DNA of 64,000 nucleotides, taken from the NCBI RefSeq assembly GCF_020819595.1, contig NZ_JAJHNP010000004.1:124001-188000 (forward strand). Reading direction: 5' to 3'. The translations under genes and the position numbers were made by a program. Source of the DNA: Streptomyces barringtoniae. GTDB lineage: Bacteria > Actinomycetota > Actinomycetes > Streptomycetales > Streptomycetaceae. Of the stretch, positions 48,772 through 58,871 are shown in pieces (position 1 is the stretch's first letter; each line of letters starts with the position of its first letter). Below the pieces are notes generated by a model. The model was not told the origin of the DNA and did not search any database. It saw only the letters and a list, made by a program, of their open reading frames with translations.

Positions 48772-51700
48772 ATGGCCTCGTTGCCACCGTCCCCTTCCGC
48801 CGACAGCCGGACCCGTGCGTCCGCGCTCCGAGAGGCGCTCGCCACACGCGTGGTGGTCGCCGACGGAGCCATGGGCACCATGCTCCAGGCCCAGGAACCC
48901 TCACTCGAGGACTTCCAGCAGCTCGAGGGCTGCAACGAGATCCTCAACCTCACCCGCCCCGACATCGTCCGCTCCGTCCACGAGGCGTACTTCGCCGTGG
49001 GCGTCGACTGCGTCGAGACCAACACCTTCGGGGCCAACCACTCCGCCCTCGGCGAGTACGACATCTCCGAGCGCGTGTACGAGCTGTCCGAGGCCGGTGC
49101 CCGAGTGGCCCGCGAGGTCGCCGACGAGTTCACCGCCCGGGACGGCCGCCCCCGCTGGGTGCTGGGCTCCATCGGCCCCGGCACCAAGCTGCCCACCCTG
49201 GGCCACGCCCCCTACACCACCCTGCGCGACGCCTACCAGCGCAACGCGGAAGGCCTGGTCACCGGCGGCGCCGACGCGCTGCTCGTGGAGACCACCCAGG
49301 ACCTGCTGCAGACCAAGGCCGCCGTCCTCGGCGCCCGCCGGGGCCTTCAGGCCCTCGGCCTGGACCTGCCGGTCATCGTGTCGGTGACCGTCGAGACCAC
49401 CGGCACCATGCTGCTGGGCTCCGAGATCGGCGCCGCGCTCACCGCGCTGGAGCCGCTCGGCATCGACATGATCGGCCTGAACTGCGCCACCGGCCCGGCC
49501 GAGATGAGCGAGCACCTGCGCTACCTCGCCCGCAACGCCCGCGTCCCGCTGTCCTGTATGCCCAACGCGGGCCTGCCCGTCCTCGGCAAGGACGGCGCCC
49601 ACTACCCGCTGACCGCACCCGAGCTCGCCGACGCCCAGGAGACCTTCGTCCGCGAGTACGGCCTCTCCCTCGTCGGCGGCTGCTGCGGTACGACGCCGGA
49701 GCACCTGCGCCAGGTCGTCGAGCGCGTCCGGGACCTGACCCCGACCGAGCGCGATCCGCGCCCCGAGCCCGGGGCCGCCTCCTTGTACCAGACGGTGCCG
49801 TTCCGCCAGGACATCTCCTACCTGGCCATCGGCGAGCGGACCAACGCCAACGGCTCGAAGAAGTTCCGTGAGGCCATGCTGGAGGGCCGCTGGGACGACT
49901 GTGTGGAGATGGCCCGGGAGCAGATCCGCGAGGGCGCGCACATGCTGGACCTGTGCGTGGACTACGTCGGGCGCGACGGTGTGGCGGACATGGAGGAGCT
50001 GGCGGGCCGGTTCGCGACGGCCTCCACGCTGCCGATCGTGCTGGACTCCACCGAGGTCGAGGTCATCCAGGCGGGGCTGGAGAAGCTCGGCGGCCGCGCG
50101 GTGATCAACTCGGTGAACTACGAGGACGGTGACGGCCCCGACTCCCGCTTCGCCAGGGTCACCCGACTGGCCCAGGAGCACGGCGCCGCTCTGATCGCCC
50201 TCACCATCGACGAGGAGGGCCAGGCCCGCACCCCCGAGAAGAAGGTCGAGATTGCCGAACGGCTGATCGCCGACCTGACCGGGAACTGGGGCATCCGCGA
50301 GGAGGACATCCTCATCGACACCCTGACCTTCACCATCTGCACCGGTCAGGAGGAGTCCCGGAAGGACGGCATCGCCACCATCGAGGCGATCCGCGAGCTG
50401 AAGCGCCGCCATCCGGATGTGCAGACCACCCTCGGCCTGTCCAACATCTCCTTCGGCCTGAACCCGGCCGCCCGCATCCTGCTCAACAGCGTGTTCCTGG
50501 ACGAGTGCGTGAAGGCGGGCCTGGACTCGGCGATCGTGCACGCCTCCAAGATCCTGCCGATCGCCCGGTTCAGCGAGGAAGAGGTCGGCACGGCCCTGGA
50601 CCTCATCCACGACCGGCGGGCCGAGGGCTACGACCCGCTGCAGAAGCTGATGCAGCTCTTCGAGGGTGCCACGGCGAAGTCGCTGAAGGCGGGCAAGGCC
50701 GAGGAACTGGCGGCCCTCCCGCTGGAGGAGCGCCTCAAGCGGCGGATCATCGACGGCGAGCGCAACGGCCTGGAGGCCGACCTCGACGAGGCCCTGAAGG
50801 ACCGCCCGGCGCTGGACATCGTCAACGAGACCCTGCTGGACGGCATGAAGGTCGTCGGCGAACTGTTCGGCTCCGGCCAGATGCAGCTGCCGTTCGTGCT
50901 GCAGTCCGCCGAGGTGATGAAGGCGGCCGTCGCCCATCTCGAGCCGCACATGGAGAAGTCGGACGCCGAGGGCAAGGGCACGATCGTGCTGGCGACCGTG
51001 CGCGGGGACGTGCACGACATCGGCAAGAACCTGGTCGACATCATCCTGTCGAACAACGGCTACAACGTCGTCAACCTGGGCATCAAGCAGCCGGTCTCCG
51101 CGATCCTGGAGGCGGCCGAGGAGCACCGGGCCGATGTGATCGGTATGTCGGGGCTGCTGGTGAAGTCCACGGTGATCATGAAGGAGAACCTGGAGGAGCT
51201 GAACCAGCGCGGCCTGAGCGCCCGCTTCCCGGTCATCCTCGGCGGCGCGGCCCTCACCCGTGCCTATGTCGAGCAGGACCTGCACGAGATCTATGACGGC
51301 GAGGTCCGCTACGCCCGCGACGCCTTCGAGGGCCTGGGCCTGATGGACGCCCTCATCGGCGTCAAGCGCGGCGTGCCGGGCGCCAAGCTGCCCGAGCTGC
51401 GCCAGCGCCGGGTGCGGGCCACCGCCGTCGAGGTCGAGGAACGCCCCGAGGAGGGGCACGTCCGCTCCGACGTCGCCACCGACAACCCGGTGCCGACCCC
51501 GCCGTTCTGGGACACCCGGATCGTCAAGGGCATCCAGCTCAAGGAGTACGCGAGCTGGCTCGACGAGGGCGCGCTGTTCAAGGGCCAGTGGGGCCTGAAG
51601 CAGGCCCGCACCGGCGAGGGGCCGTCGTACGAGGAACTGGTGGAGAGCGAGGGCCGCCCGCGGCTGCGCGGTCTGCTGGACCGGCTGCAGACGGAGAACC

Positions 51701-52284
51701 TGCTGGAAGCGGCCGTCGTCTACGGCTACTTCCCCTGCGTGTCCAAGGACGACGACCTGATCATCCTGGACGAGCGGGGCAACGAGCGCACGCGGTTCAC
51801 CTTCCCGCGCCAGCGCCGCGGCCGCCGGCTGTGCCTGGCCGACTTCTTCCGCCCGGAGGAGTCCGGCGAAACCGACGTCGTAGGCCTCCAGGTCGTCACC
51901 GTCGGCTCGCGCATCGGCGAGGAGACCGCGAAGCTCTTCGAGGCCAACTCCTACCGGGACTACCTCGAACTGCACGGCCTGTCCGTCCAGTTGGCGGAGG
52001 CGCTCGCCGAGTACTGGCACGCACGCGTCCGCGCGGAACTCGGCTTCGCCGGTGAGGACCCGGCCGACATCGAGGACATGTTCGCCCTGAAGTACCGGGG
52101 CGCCCGCTTCTCCCTCGGCTACGGCGCCTGCCCCGACCTGGAGGACCGCGCCAAGATCGCGGACCTGCTCCGGCCGGAGCGGATCGGCGTCCACCTGTCC
52201 GAGGAGTTCCAGCTGCACCCCGAGCAGTCCACGGACGCGATCGTGATCCATCATCCGGAGGCGAAGTACTTCAACGCCCGCTGA
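48772..52284 (+). CDS. metH: Cobalamin-dependent methionine synthase
   Basis: 1170 residues. Module order: homocysteine-binding domain with zinc cysteines (LNCATG and GGCCGTTPEHL, residues about 15-330); methyltetrahydrofolate-binding domain (IGERTNANGSKKFREAM, about 345-610); cobalamin cap and binding domains with RGDVHDIGKNLV (His ligand) and GMSGLLVKSTVIM; C-terminal AdoMet reactivation domain (SLGYGACPDLEDR, EEFQLHPEQSTDA). It makes methionine from homocysteine. ATG at 48772 follows GGGAG; upstream in-frame ATG at 48706 lacks a site. No riboswitch is seen. Confidence 0.96.
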   Translation: MASLPPSPSADSRTRASALREALATRVVVADGAMGTMLQAQEPSLEDFQQLEGCNEILNLTRPDIVRSVHEAYFAVGVDCVETNTFGANHSALGEYDISERVYELSEAGARVAREVADEFTARDGRPRWVLGSIGPGTKLPTLGHAPYTTLRDAYQRNAEGLVTGGADALLVETTQDLLQTKAAVLGARRGLQALGLDLPVIVSVTVETTGTMLLGSEIGAALTALEPLGIDMIGLNCATGPAEMSEHLRYLARNARVPLSCMPNAGLPVLGKDGAHYPLTAPELADAQETFVREYGLSLVGGCCGTTPEHLRQVVERVRDLTPTERDPRPEPGAASLYQTVPFRQDISYLAIGERTNANGSKKFREAMLEGRWDDCVEMAREQIREGAHMLDLCVDYVGRDGVADMEELAGRFATASTLPIVLDSTEVEVIQAGLEKLGGRAVINSVNYEDGDGPDSRFARVTRLAQEHGAALIALTIDEEGQARTPEKKVEIAERLIADLTGNWGIREEDILIDTLTFTICTGQEESRKDGIATIEAIRELKRRHPDVQTTLGLSNISFGLNPAARILLNSVFLDECVKAGLDSAIVHASKILPIARFSEEEVGTALDLIHDRRAEGYDPLQKLMQLFEGATAKSLKAGKAEELAALPLEERLKRRIIDGERNGLEADLDEALKDRPALDIVNETLLDGMKVVGELFGSGQMQLPFVLQSAEVMKAAVAHLEPHMEKSDAEGKGTIVLATVRGDVHDIGKNLVDIILSNNGYNVVNLGIKQPVSAILEAAEEHRADVIGMSGLLVKSTVIMKENLEELNQRGLSARFPVILGGAALTRAYVEQDLHEIYDGEVRYARDAFEGLGLMDALIGVKRGVPGAKLPELRQRRVRATAVEVEERPEEGHVRSDVATDNPVPTPPFWDTRIVKGIQLKEYASWLDEGALFKGQWGLKQARTGEGPSYEELVESEGRPRLRGLLDRLQTENLLEAAVVYGYFPCVSKDDDLIILDERGNERTRFTFPRQRRGRRLCLADFFRPEESGETDVVGLQVVTVGSRIGEETAKLFEANSYRDYLELHGLSVQLAEALAEYWHARVRAELGFAGEDPADIEDMFALKYRGARFSLGYGACPDLEDRAKIADLLRPERIGVHLSEEFQLHPEQSTDAIVIHHPEAKYFNAR

Positions 52285-52429
52285 GCCCTCCGGCGGTTTC
52301 GCCCTTGCCGGCTTCGCCGCACACCCACGGCCCTCTGGCCTGCGCCGGGGGTGATCCAAGGGATACCCCCGGCCGCGAGTGATAAACGAGGCGTTTCCGT
52401 CGCCGGAGACGTACACTGGTCGGTCCACC

Positions 52430-52458
52430 AGGCCGGTTCCCTGTCCGGGAACCGGCCT
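52430..52458 (+). promoter_or_regulatory. Leader hairpin before the HAD phosphatase gene
   Basis: A perfect 12-bp stem (52430-52441 with 52447-52458) and 5-base loop lie between a candidate -10 TACACT (52412-52417) and the GAGGAGGTG ribosome site. It would be at the very 5' end of the transcript, suiting RNA protection or attenuation. Confidence 0.5.
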
Positions 52459-52485
52459 GATCGTCCCTCGAGGAGGTGCGCCCGG

Positions 52486-53187
52486 ATGACCAGCACGGTC
52501 CCCGCGCTCGGAACCCTTACGGCCGAAGGCTCCGCCCTGCAGGCGGTGCTCCTCGACATGGACGGCACCCTGGTGGACACCGAGGGATTCTGGTGGGACG
52601 TCGAGGTGGAGGTCTTCGCCGCCCTCGGCCACACCCTGGACGAGTCCTGGCGGCACGTCGTGGTCGGCGGACCCATGACGCGCAGCGCCGGCTTCCTCAT
52701 CGAGGCCACCGGCGCCGACATCACCCTCGCCGAACTCACCGTGCTGCTCAACGAGGGCTTCGAGGACCGCATCGACCGTGCCCTGCCGCTGATGCCGGGC
52801 GCCGCCGGCCTGCTCGCCGAACTCCACGAGCACGGCATCCCGACGGCCCTGGTCTCGGCCTCCCACCGGCGCATCATCGACCGCGTGCTGAGCATCCTGG
52901 GCGCCCACCACTTCGACCTGTCCATCGCAGGCGACGAGGTCTCACGCACCAAGCCCTTCCCCGACCCCTACCTGCTCGCCGCGGCGGGACTCGGGGCCCG
53001 GCCGGACAGATGCGCGGTGGTGGAGGACACCGCGACCGGTGTCGCCGCCGCCGAGGCCGCCGGCTGCCGCGTCGTCGCCGTACCCTCCGTCGCCCCCATC
53101 AGCCCTGCCGCCGGACGCACCGTGGTGACCTCTCTGGAACAGGTCGACCTGGCATTTCTGCGCGGCCTGATGACGGAAATGCTCTAG
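52486..53187 (+). CDS. HAD-superfamily phosphatase (beta-phosphoglucomutase-like)
   Basis: 233 residues. Motif I LLDMDGTLVDTEGFWW, motif II LVSASHR, motif III SRTKPFPDPYL and motif IV VVEDTATGVAAAEAAG are complete, so the enzyme should be active. The cap domain is of the small helical beta-phosphoglucomutase/phosphoglycolate type. Strong GAGGAGGTG site 7 bp before the ATG. It follows metH by 201 bp but has its own promoter. Substrate unknown. Confidence 0.92.
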   Translation: MTSTVPALGTLTAEGSALQAVLLDMDGTLVDTEGFWWDVEVEVFAALGHTLDESWRHVVVGGPMTRSAGFLIEATGADITLAELTVLLNEGFEDRIDRALPLMPGAAGLLAELHEHGIPTALVSASHRRIIDRVLSILGAHHFDLSIAGDEVSRTKPFPDPYLLAAAGLGARPDRCAVVEDTATGVAAAEAAGCRVVAVPSVAPISPAAGRTVVTSLEQVDLAFLRGLMTEML

Positions 53188-53249
53188 CCGTTCACCCAGC
53201 GTAAAAGTCCATTGGCCGGGCTGGACAAATTTCCGAGGAAGTACACCCA

Positions 53250-53287
53250 AGTGGAATTCATGGCCAGCCGCCGGGCCGAATTCCACT
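53250..53287. repeat. Inverted repeat in the HAD-to-SBP intergenic region
   Basis: AGTGGAATTC (53250-53259) and GAATTCCACT (53278-53287) are exact complements, and GGCC/GGCC inside (53262-53265 with 53274-53277) extend the fold past an AT bulge. It lies in a 432-bp gap with no gene, 63 bp after the HAD stop. It could be a terminator or an operator for the following lipoprotein gene. Confidence 0.6.
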
Positions 53288-53619
53288 GACTCCCCGCACA
53301 GTTGGGAGTGTGACGTTCCCCACCCCGAAGGCCCTCGACAACCAGGGTCAAGTGTGCAGAAGGGCCCCGTTCGGCCCGGAACGACGGGTCTTTGTGTCCC
53401 GATTGATGGGATGCTGCACTAATCCTGCCGCTGTCGGGTTTTCGGTGTGTCCGCACCTGGTTTCGCTGCGTGATGGGGGGTCAACTCGCGGGGCCGTGAA
53501 CCCTCCTGCGGGCGCGGACTAATCTCATCGCGAGAACATCGCCGCAACCCCCCGTGATCTGCCGCACCACCCATGCATGTCGGATACACGGACCCGAACA
53601 GCTCTGGAGAAACTCCCGC

Positions 53620-55224
53620 ATGAACCGCAAGACTTTGGTGCTGCCGGCGGTGGCCGGCCTGCTCACCCCGGTTCTCGCCGCGTGTGGCGGATCCGGCAGC
53701 GGGAGCAAGAGCGGTGACGCCATCGTCGTCGGCACCACGGACCGGTTCACCACCACCAGCGACGCCCCGGCGCCCCTCGACCCCGCCTACGCCTACGACG
53801 TCGGCACCTGGAACATCCTGCGCCAGACCGTGCAGACCCTGATGGCCCAGCCCAAGGGCGAGGGCGAACCCGTCCCGGACGCCGCCGACAGCTGCTCCTT
53901 CACCGACAGCGGCAGCGAGCGCTACGCCTGCAAGCTCCGCGACGGCCTGAAGTTCGCCAGCGGCGACCCGGTGACCGCCCAGGACGTCAAGTACTCCATC
54001 GAGCGCGCCCTGCGCATCAAGTCCAGCAGCGGTGTCGCCTCCCTGCTGAACACCATCGACACCATCGAGACGCAGGGCGACCGCGAGGTCATCTTCCACC
54101 TCAAGACCGCCGACGCCACCTTCCCGTACAAGCTGTCCACCCCGGTCGCGGGCATCATCAACCCGAAGGACTACCAGAAGGACAAGCTGCGCGACGGCTT
54201 CGAGATCGACGGCTCGGGTCCCTACACCTTGCAGGCCGACGTCAGCGGCAACGCGATGTCCGCCGCCACCTTCACCAAGAACCCCAACTACAAGGGCTAC
54301 TTCAAGGTGAACAACGACAAGGTCGAGCTGCGCTCCTTCGCCGACGCCGACGCCATGGGCGCCGCCATCGACAAGGGTGACATCGACGTCATGACCCGCA
54401 CCATGTCGCCCGCGCAGATCCAGAAGCTGGACGCCGGCGGCGACGACAAGGTCGACCTCGTCGACATGCCGGGTCTGGAGATCCGCTACCTCGCCTTCGA
54501 CACCAACGCGCCCAGCGTGAAGTCCAAGGCCGTACGCCAGGCCATGGCCCAGCTCATCGACCGCGCGGAAGTCGTCTCCAAGGTCTACGGCACCCAGGCC
54601 GAGGCGCTGTACTCGCTCGTCCCCGCCACCGTCACCGGCCACTCCAACTCGTTCTTCAACAAGTACGGCAACCCCAGCGTCGCCAAGGCCAAGGACCTGC
54701 TGACCAAGGCCGGCATCACCACCCCGGTCAAGCTGACCCTGCACTACACCACCGACCACTACGGCTCCGCCACGAAGAAGGAGTTCGAGGTCCTGCAGAA
54801 GCAGCTCAACGACAGCGGGCTGTTCGACGCGTCCATCCAGGGCCACCCCTGGGACGTCTTCCGGCCCGCCGAGCAGAAGGGCCAGTACGACGTCTACGGC
54901 ATGGGCTGGTTCCCCGACTTCCCGGACGCCGACAACTTCCTCGCGCCCTTCCTCGACAAGGACAACTTCCTCGGCTCGCCGTACTCCAACAGCACCATCC
55001 AGCGCACCCTGATCCCGGAGTCCCGCCGCGAGGCCGACCGGCTCAACGCCGGCAAGAGCCTGACGGCGATCCAGGACATCGTCGCCGAGGACGTCCCGGT
55101 CCTGCCGCTGTGGCAGGGCAAGCAGTACGTCGCCGCACGGGACGACATCACGGGCGTTGCCTACGCCCTCAACTCCTCGTCTACGCTCCAGCTGTGGGAG
55201 CTCGGCCGCGGTGTGAGCGGCTGA
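53620..55224 (+). CDS. Family-5 peptide-binding lipoprotein (SBP 1)
   Basis: 534 residues. The lipobox LAACG at the end of a short signal peptide marks a lipoprotein. The body is a solute-binding protein of the DppA/OppA family: LKFASGDPVTAQDVKYSIER, AMAQLIDRAEVVSKVYGT, WFPDFPDADNFLAPF and LPLWQGKQYVAARDD. It should bind peptides or similar solutes outside the membrane. No permease or ATPase gene is adjacent, and a close paralogue follows 103 bp downstream. GGAGAAA precedes the ATG. Confidence 0.93.
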   Translation: MNRKTLVLPAVAGLLTPVLAACGGSGSGSKSGDAIVVGTTDRFTTTSDAPAPLDPAYAYDVGTWNILRQTVQTLMAQPKGEGEPVPDAADSCSFTDSGSERYACKLRDGLKFASGDPVTAQDVKYSIERALRIKSSSGVASLLNTIDTIETQGDREVIFHLKTADATFPYKLSTPVAGIINPKDYQKDKLRDGFEIDGSGPYTLQADVSGNAMSAATFTKNPNYKGYFKVNNDKVELRSFADADAMGAAIDKGDIDVMTRTMSPAQIQKLDAGGDDKVDLVDMPGLEIRYLAFDTNAPSVKSKAVRQAMAQLIDRAEVVSKVYGTQAEALYSLVPATVTGHSNSFFNKYGNPSVAKAKDLLTKAGITTPVKLTLHYTTDHYGSATKKEFEVLQKQLNDSGLFDASIQGHPWDVFRPAEQKGQYDVYGMGWFPDFPDADNFLAPFLDKDNFLGSPYSNSTIQRTLIPESRREADRLNAGKSLTAIQDIVAEDVPVLPLWQGKQYVAARDDITGVAYALNSSSTLQLWELGRGVSG

Positions 55225-55327
55225 CGGCTCTCTCGTCCGGGGGCCAGGGACGGCTGCCCCGGACAGCCCGGGACCAGGACGGCGGACCCGGGTGACGAAC
55301 CGACGACAAGGCACATTTCAAGTGAAC

Positions 55328-56899
55328 ATGCGCAACCAGTGGCCAGTCCTGCCGATCGTGGCGGGGCTGGCCTCCGGCCTGTTGACCGGCTGCGGCTCGG
55401 AGAGCGGTGATTCCGGGGGCACCGGCTCCTCCGTGGTGATGGGGATGTCCGACGACGTCCTCGCCACGGACCCGGCCTCCGGCTACGACCCCGGCTCCTG
55501 GCTGTTGTTCGACAACGTCTTCCAGTCGCTGCTCAGCTTCCCCAAGGGCCAGACCGAACCCCAGCCGGAACTGGCGAAGGAATGCTCCTTCACCGACTCC
55601 CGCGCCACGGTCTACCAGTGCACCCTCAAGGACGGCCTGAAGTTCAGCAACGGTGACGCCCTCACCTCGAAGGACGTCGAGTTCTCCTTCGACCGCATGC
55701 TGAAGATCAACGACCCCGCGGGGCCCGCGGTCATGTTCCCGATGCTCGGCAGCATCGACACCCCGGACGCCAGGACGGTCGTCTTCCACCTGAAGACCTC
55801 CGACGCCACCTTCCCCAGCAAGATCGCCTCCGGCGCCGGCTCCATCGTCGACCACCGCCAGTACGACGCGAACGGCCTGCGCACCGACCACAAGGCCATC
55901 GGCTCCGGCCCCTACAAGCTGGACTCCTTCGACAAGGACCAGGCGGTCTTCTCCGTCAACGGCAACTACAAGGGCACCGCCAAGGTCAAGAACTCCGGCG
56001 TCACCATGAAGTTCTTCCACGGCGACCGCGCAGCCCTGAAGAAGGCCCTCCTCGACGGCAACGTCGACATCGCCTACCGAGGCCTGTCCGCCTCCGACAT
56101 CGCCGGTCTCGACCAGCAGGAGGGCAAGGGCGTCGACGTCATCGAGGGCAGCAGCGCCGAAGTCCAGCACCTGGTCTTCAACATGAAGGACCCCGTCGCC
56201 GGAAACCTCGGTGTCCGCAAGGCCATGGCCTACCTCGTCGACCGCGACGCCCTCATCAAGAACGTCTACCAGGGCACCGCCACCCCGCTGTACTCGATCA
56301 TCCCGGCGGGCATCGTCGGCCACAACACGGCCTTCTTCGACACCTACGGCGCCCGCCCCTCCCAGGCCAAGGCCGCCGCCGCACTGCGCGCCGCCGGCAT
56401 CAACCGCAAGGTCGAGCTCACCCTGTGGTCCACGCCGTCGCGCTACGGCCCCGCCACCGACGAGGAACTGAAGGCCATCGCCGGGCAGCTCAACGCCAGC
56501 GGACTGTTCCGGGCCGACGTCAAGTCGGTCGCCTTCGACCAGTACGAGAAGAACATCGCGGCCGGCAAGTACGGCGTCTACGTCAAGGGCTGGATCCCGG
56601 ACTACCCCGACGCCGACAACTTCACCGCACCCTTCTTCGGCAAGGGCAACGTGCTGGACAACAACTACAGCAACCGCACCATCAACGGCACCCTCATCCC
56701 CGACACCGCCGCGCAGAGCGACCGGGCCGCCACCGACAAGGACTTCGGCCGGCTGCAGAACATCGTCGCCACCGAACTGCCCGTCCTGCCCGTGTGGCAG
56801 GCCAAGCAGTACGCGGTCGCCCGCGACGGCGTCTACGGCCTGGAGTACTGCCTGGACGCCTCCACGGTGTTCCGGTTCTGGGAACTCAGCAAGAGCTGA
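55328..56899 (+). CDS. Family-5 peptide-binding lipoprotein (SBP 2)
   Basis: About 523 residues, paralogous to the preceding gene along its whole length: LKFSNGDALTSKDVEFSFDR, YLVDRDALIKNVYQGTATPL, WIPDYPDADNFTAPF and LPVWQAKQYAVARD. The lipobox is LLTGCG. The start may be ATG 55328 or GTG 55322; GTG 55292 is less likely. Probably arose by tandem duplication and then diverged in the binding core. As there is no permease here, it must serve an ABC transporter encoded elsewhere, or act in sensing. Terminator follows. Confidence 0.92.
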   Translation: MRNQWPVLPIVAGLASGLLTGCGSESGDSGGTGSSVVMGMSDDVLATDPASGYDPGSWLLFDNVFQSLLSFPKGQTEPQPELAKECSFTDSRATVYQCTLKDGLKFSNGDALTSKDVEFSFDRMLKINDPAGPAVMFPMLGSIDTPDARTVVFHLKTSDATFPSKIASGAGSIVDHRQYDANGLRTDHKAIGSGPYKLDSFDKDQAVFSVNGNYKGTAKVKNSGVTMKFFHGDRAALKKALLDGNVDIAYRGLSASDIAGLDQQEGKGVDVIEGSSAEVQHLVFNMKDPVAGNLGVRKAMAYLVDRDALIKNVYQGTATPLYSIIPAGIVGHNTAFFDTYGARPSQAKAAAALRAAGINRKVELTLWSTPSRYGPATDEELKAIAGQLNASGLFRADVKSVAFDQYEKNIAAGKYGVYVKGWIPDYPDADNFTAPFFGKGNVLDNNYSNRTINGTLIPDTAAQSDRAATDKDFGRLQNIVATELPVLPVWQAKQYAVARDGVYGLEYCLDASTVFRFWELSKS

Positions 56900-56914
56900 C
56901 GCCCGTTGACACCG

Positions 56915-56947
56915 AGGGCGCCCGTCTCCACACGGGAGGGGCGCCCT
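56915..56947. terminator. Terminator between SBP 2 and the response regulator
   Basis: AGGGCGCCC (56915-56923) pairs with GGGCGCCCT (56939-56947), and the interior adds a CTCC/GGAG pair block. Convergent genes on each side. Confidence 0.75.
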
Positions 56948-56974
56948 TCGCCGTCGTACCGGACGTGTGCGCGC

Positions 56975-57646
56975 TCACTGCGCGCCGGGGCGCACCAGAC
57001 CGCTCTCGTACGCGTACACCGCCGCCTGCACCCGGTCCCTCAGGCCCAGTTTGGTCAGCACATGCCCCACATGCGTCTTCACGGTGGTCTCGCTGACGAA
57101 CAGGTCGGCGGCGATCTCCGCGTTCGACAGACCGCGCGCCACCAGCTTCAGCACCTCCACCTCACGGTCGGTGAGGGTGTTCAGCGTGTCCGGCACGGGC
57201 TCCTCACCGGAGGGCAGATGTGTGGCGTACTTGTCCAGCAGCCGGCGCGTGATGCTCGGCGCCAGCATCGCCTCACCCGCCGCCACCACACGGATCGCCT
57301 GCACCAGCTCGTTCGCGGGCGCGTCCTTCAGCAGAAAACCGCTCGCACCGGCGCGCAGCGCCTCCACCACGTACTCGTCCAGATCGAACGTGGTCAGCAC
57401 CAGTACCTTCGCCGGACCGGACCGGTCGGGCCCGGTGATCTGCCGGGTCGCCTCCACCCCGTCCATCCGAGGCATACGGATGTCCATCAGCACCACGTCC
57501 GGCTGCAGGGCCCGCACCTGATCGAGGGCCTGCAGACCGTCACCGGCCTCGCCCACGACCGCGATGTCCTGCTCGGCCTCCAGGATCATCCGGAAACCCG
57601 TACGCAGCAGGGGCTGGTCGTCGACCAGTAGGACACGGATGGCCAC
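56975..57646 (-). CDS. NarL/LuxR-family response regulator
   Basis: 223 residues. Receiver domain IRVLLVDDQPLLRTGFRMIL with phospho-acceptor Asp in VVLMDIRMPRMDG, Lys in GFLLKDAP; C-terminal LuxR helix-turn-helix NTLTDREVEVLKLVARGLSN and AEIAADLFVSETTVKTHVGH. GTG start with AAGGAG 7 bp upstream. No histidine kinase gene is adjacent. It starts 15 bp after the RecB-like gene and is probably in its transcript. Confidence 0.93.
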   Translation of the reverse strand: MAIRVLLVDDQPLLRTGFRMILEAEQDIAVVGEAGDGLQALDQVRALQPDVVLMDIRMPRMDGVEATRQITGPDRSGPAKVLVLTTFDLDEYVVEALRAGASGFLLKDAPANELVQAIRVVAAGEAMLAPSITRRLLDKYATHLPSGEEPVPDTLNTLTDREVEVLKLVARGLSNAEIAADLFVSETTVKTHVGHVLTKLGLRDRVQAAVYAYESGLVRPGAQ

Positions 57647-57660
57647 CTGACACTCCTTCG

Positions 57661-58692
<1,032 letters not shown>

Positions 58693-58871
58693 GTCCACAG
58701 ACCTTACGGCCCACCACTGACAGTGACCCAGCCGCCGCCCGCCTCCGGCCCCGCGACCGCGCGGCAAACACAAGGGGTGCCGGGGCGAAACGCGTCACCA
58801 AGGCCGCATACCATCGACCACAGACCCTTCCGTCCGGCAGGTGCGGAAGACGCTTCGAACGAGGGGACACC

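Noticed and set aside
48901..52911. 1336-codon minus-strand open frame opposite metH
   Set aside because: Antisense shadow of metH and the HAD gene; no family features.
53419..55314. 631-codon minus-strand open frame opposite SBP 1
   Set aside because: Antisense shadow; composition is Val/Gly/Asp-rich without domains.
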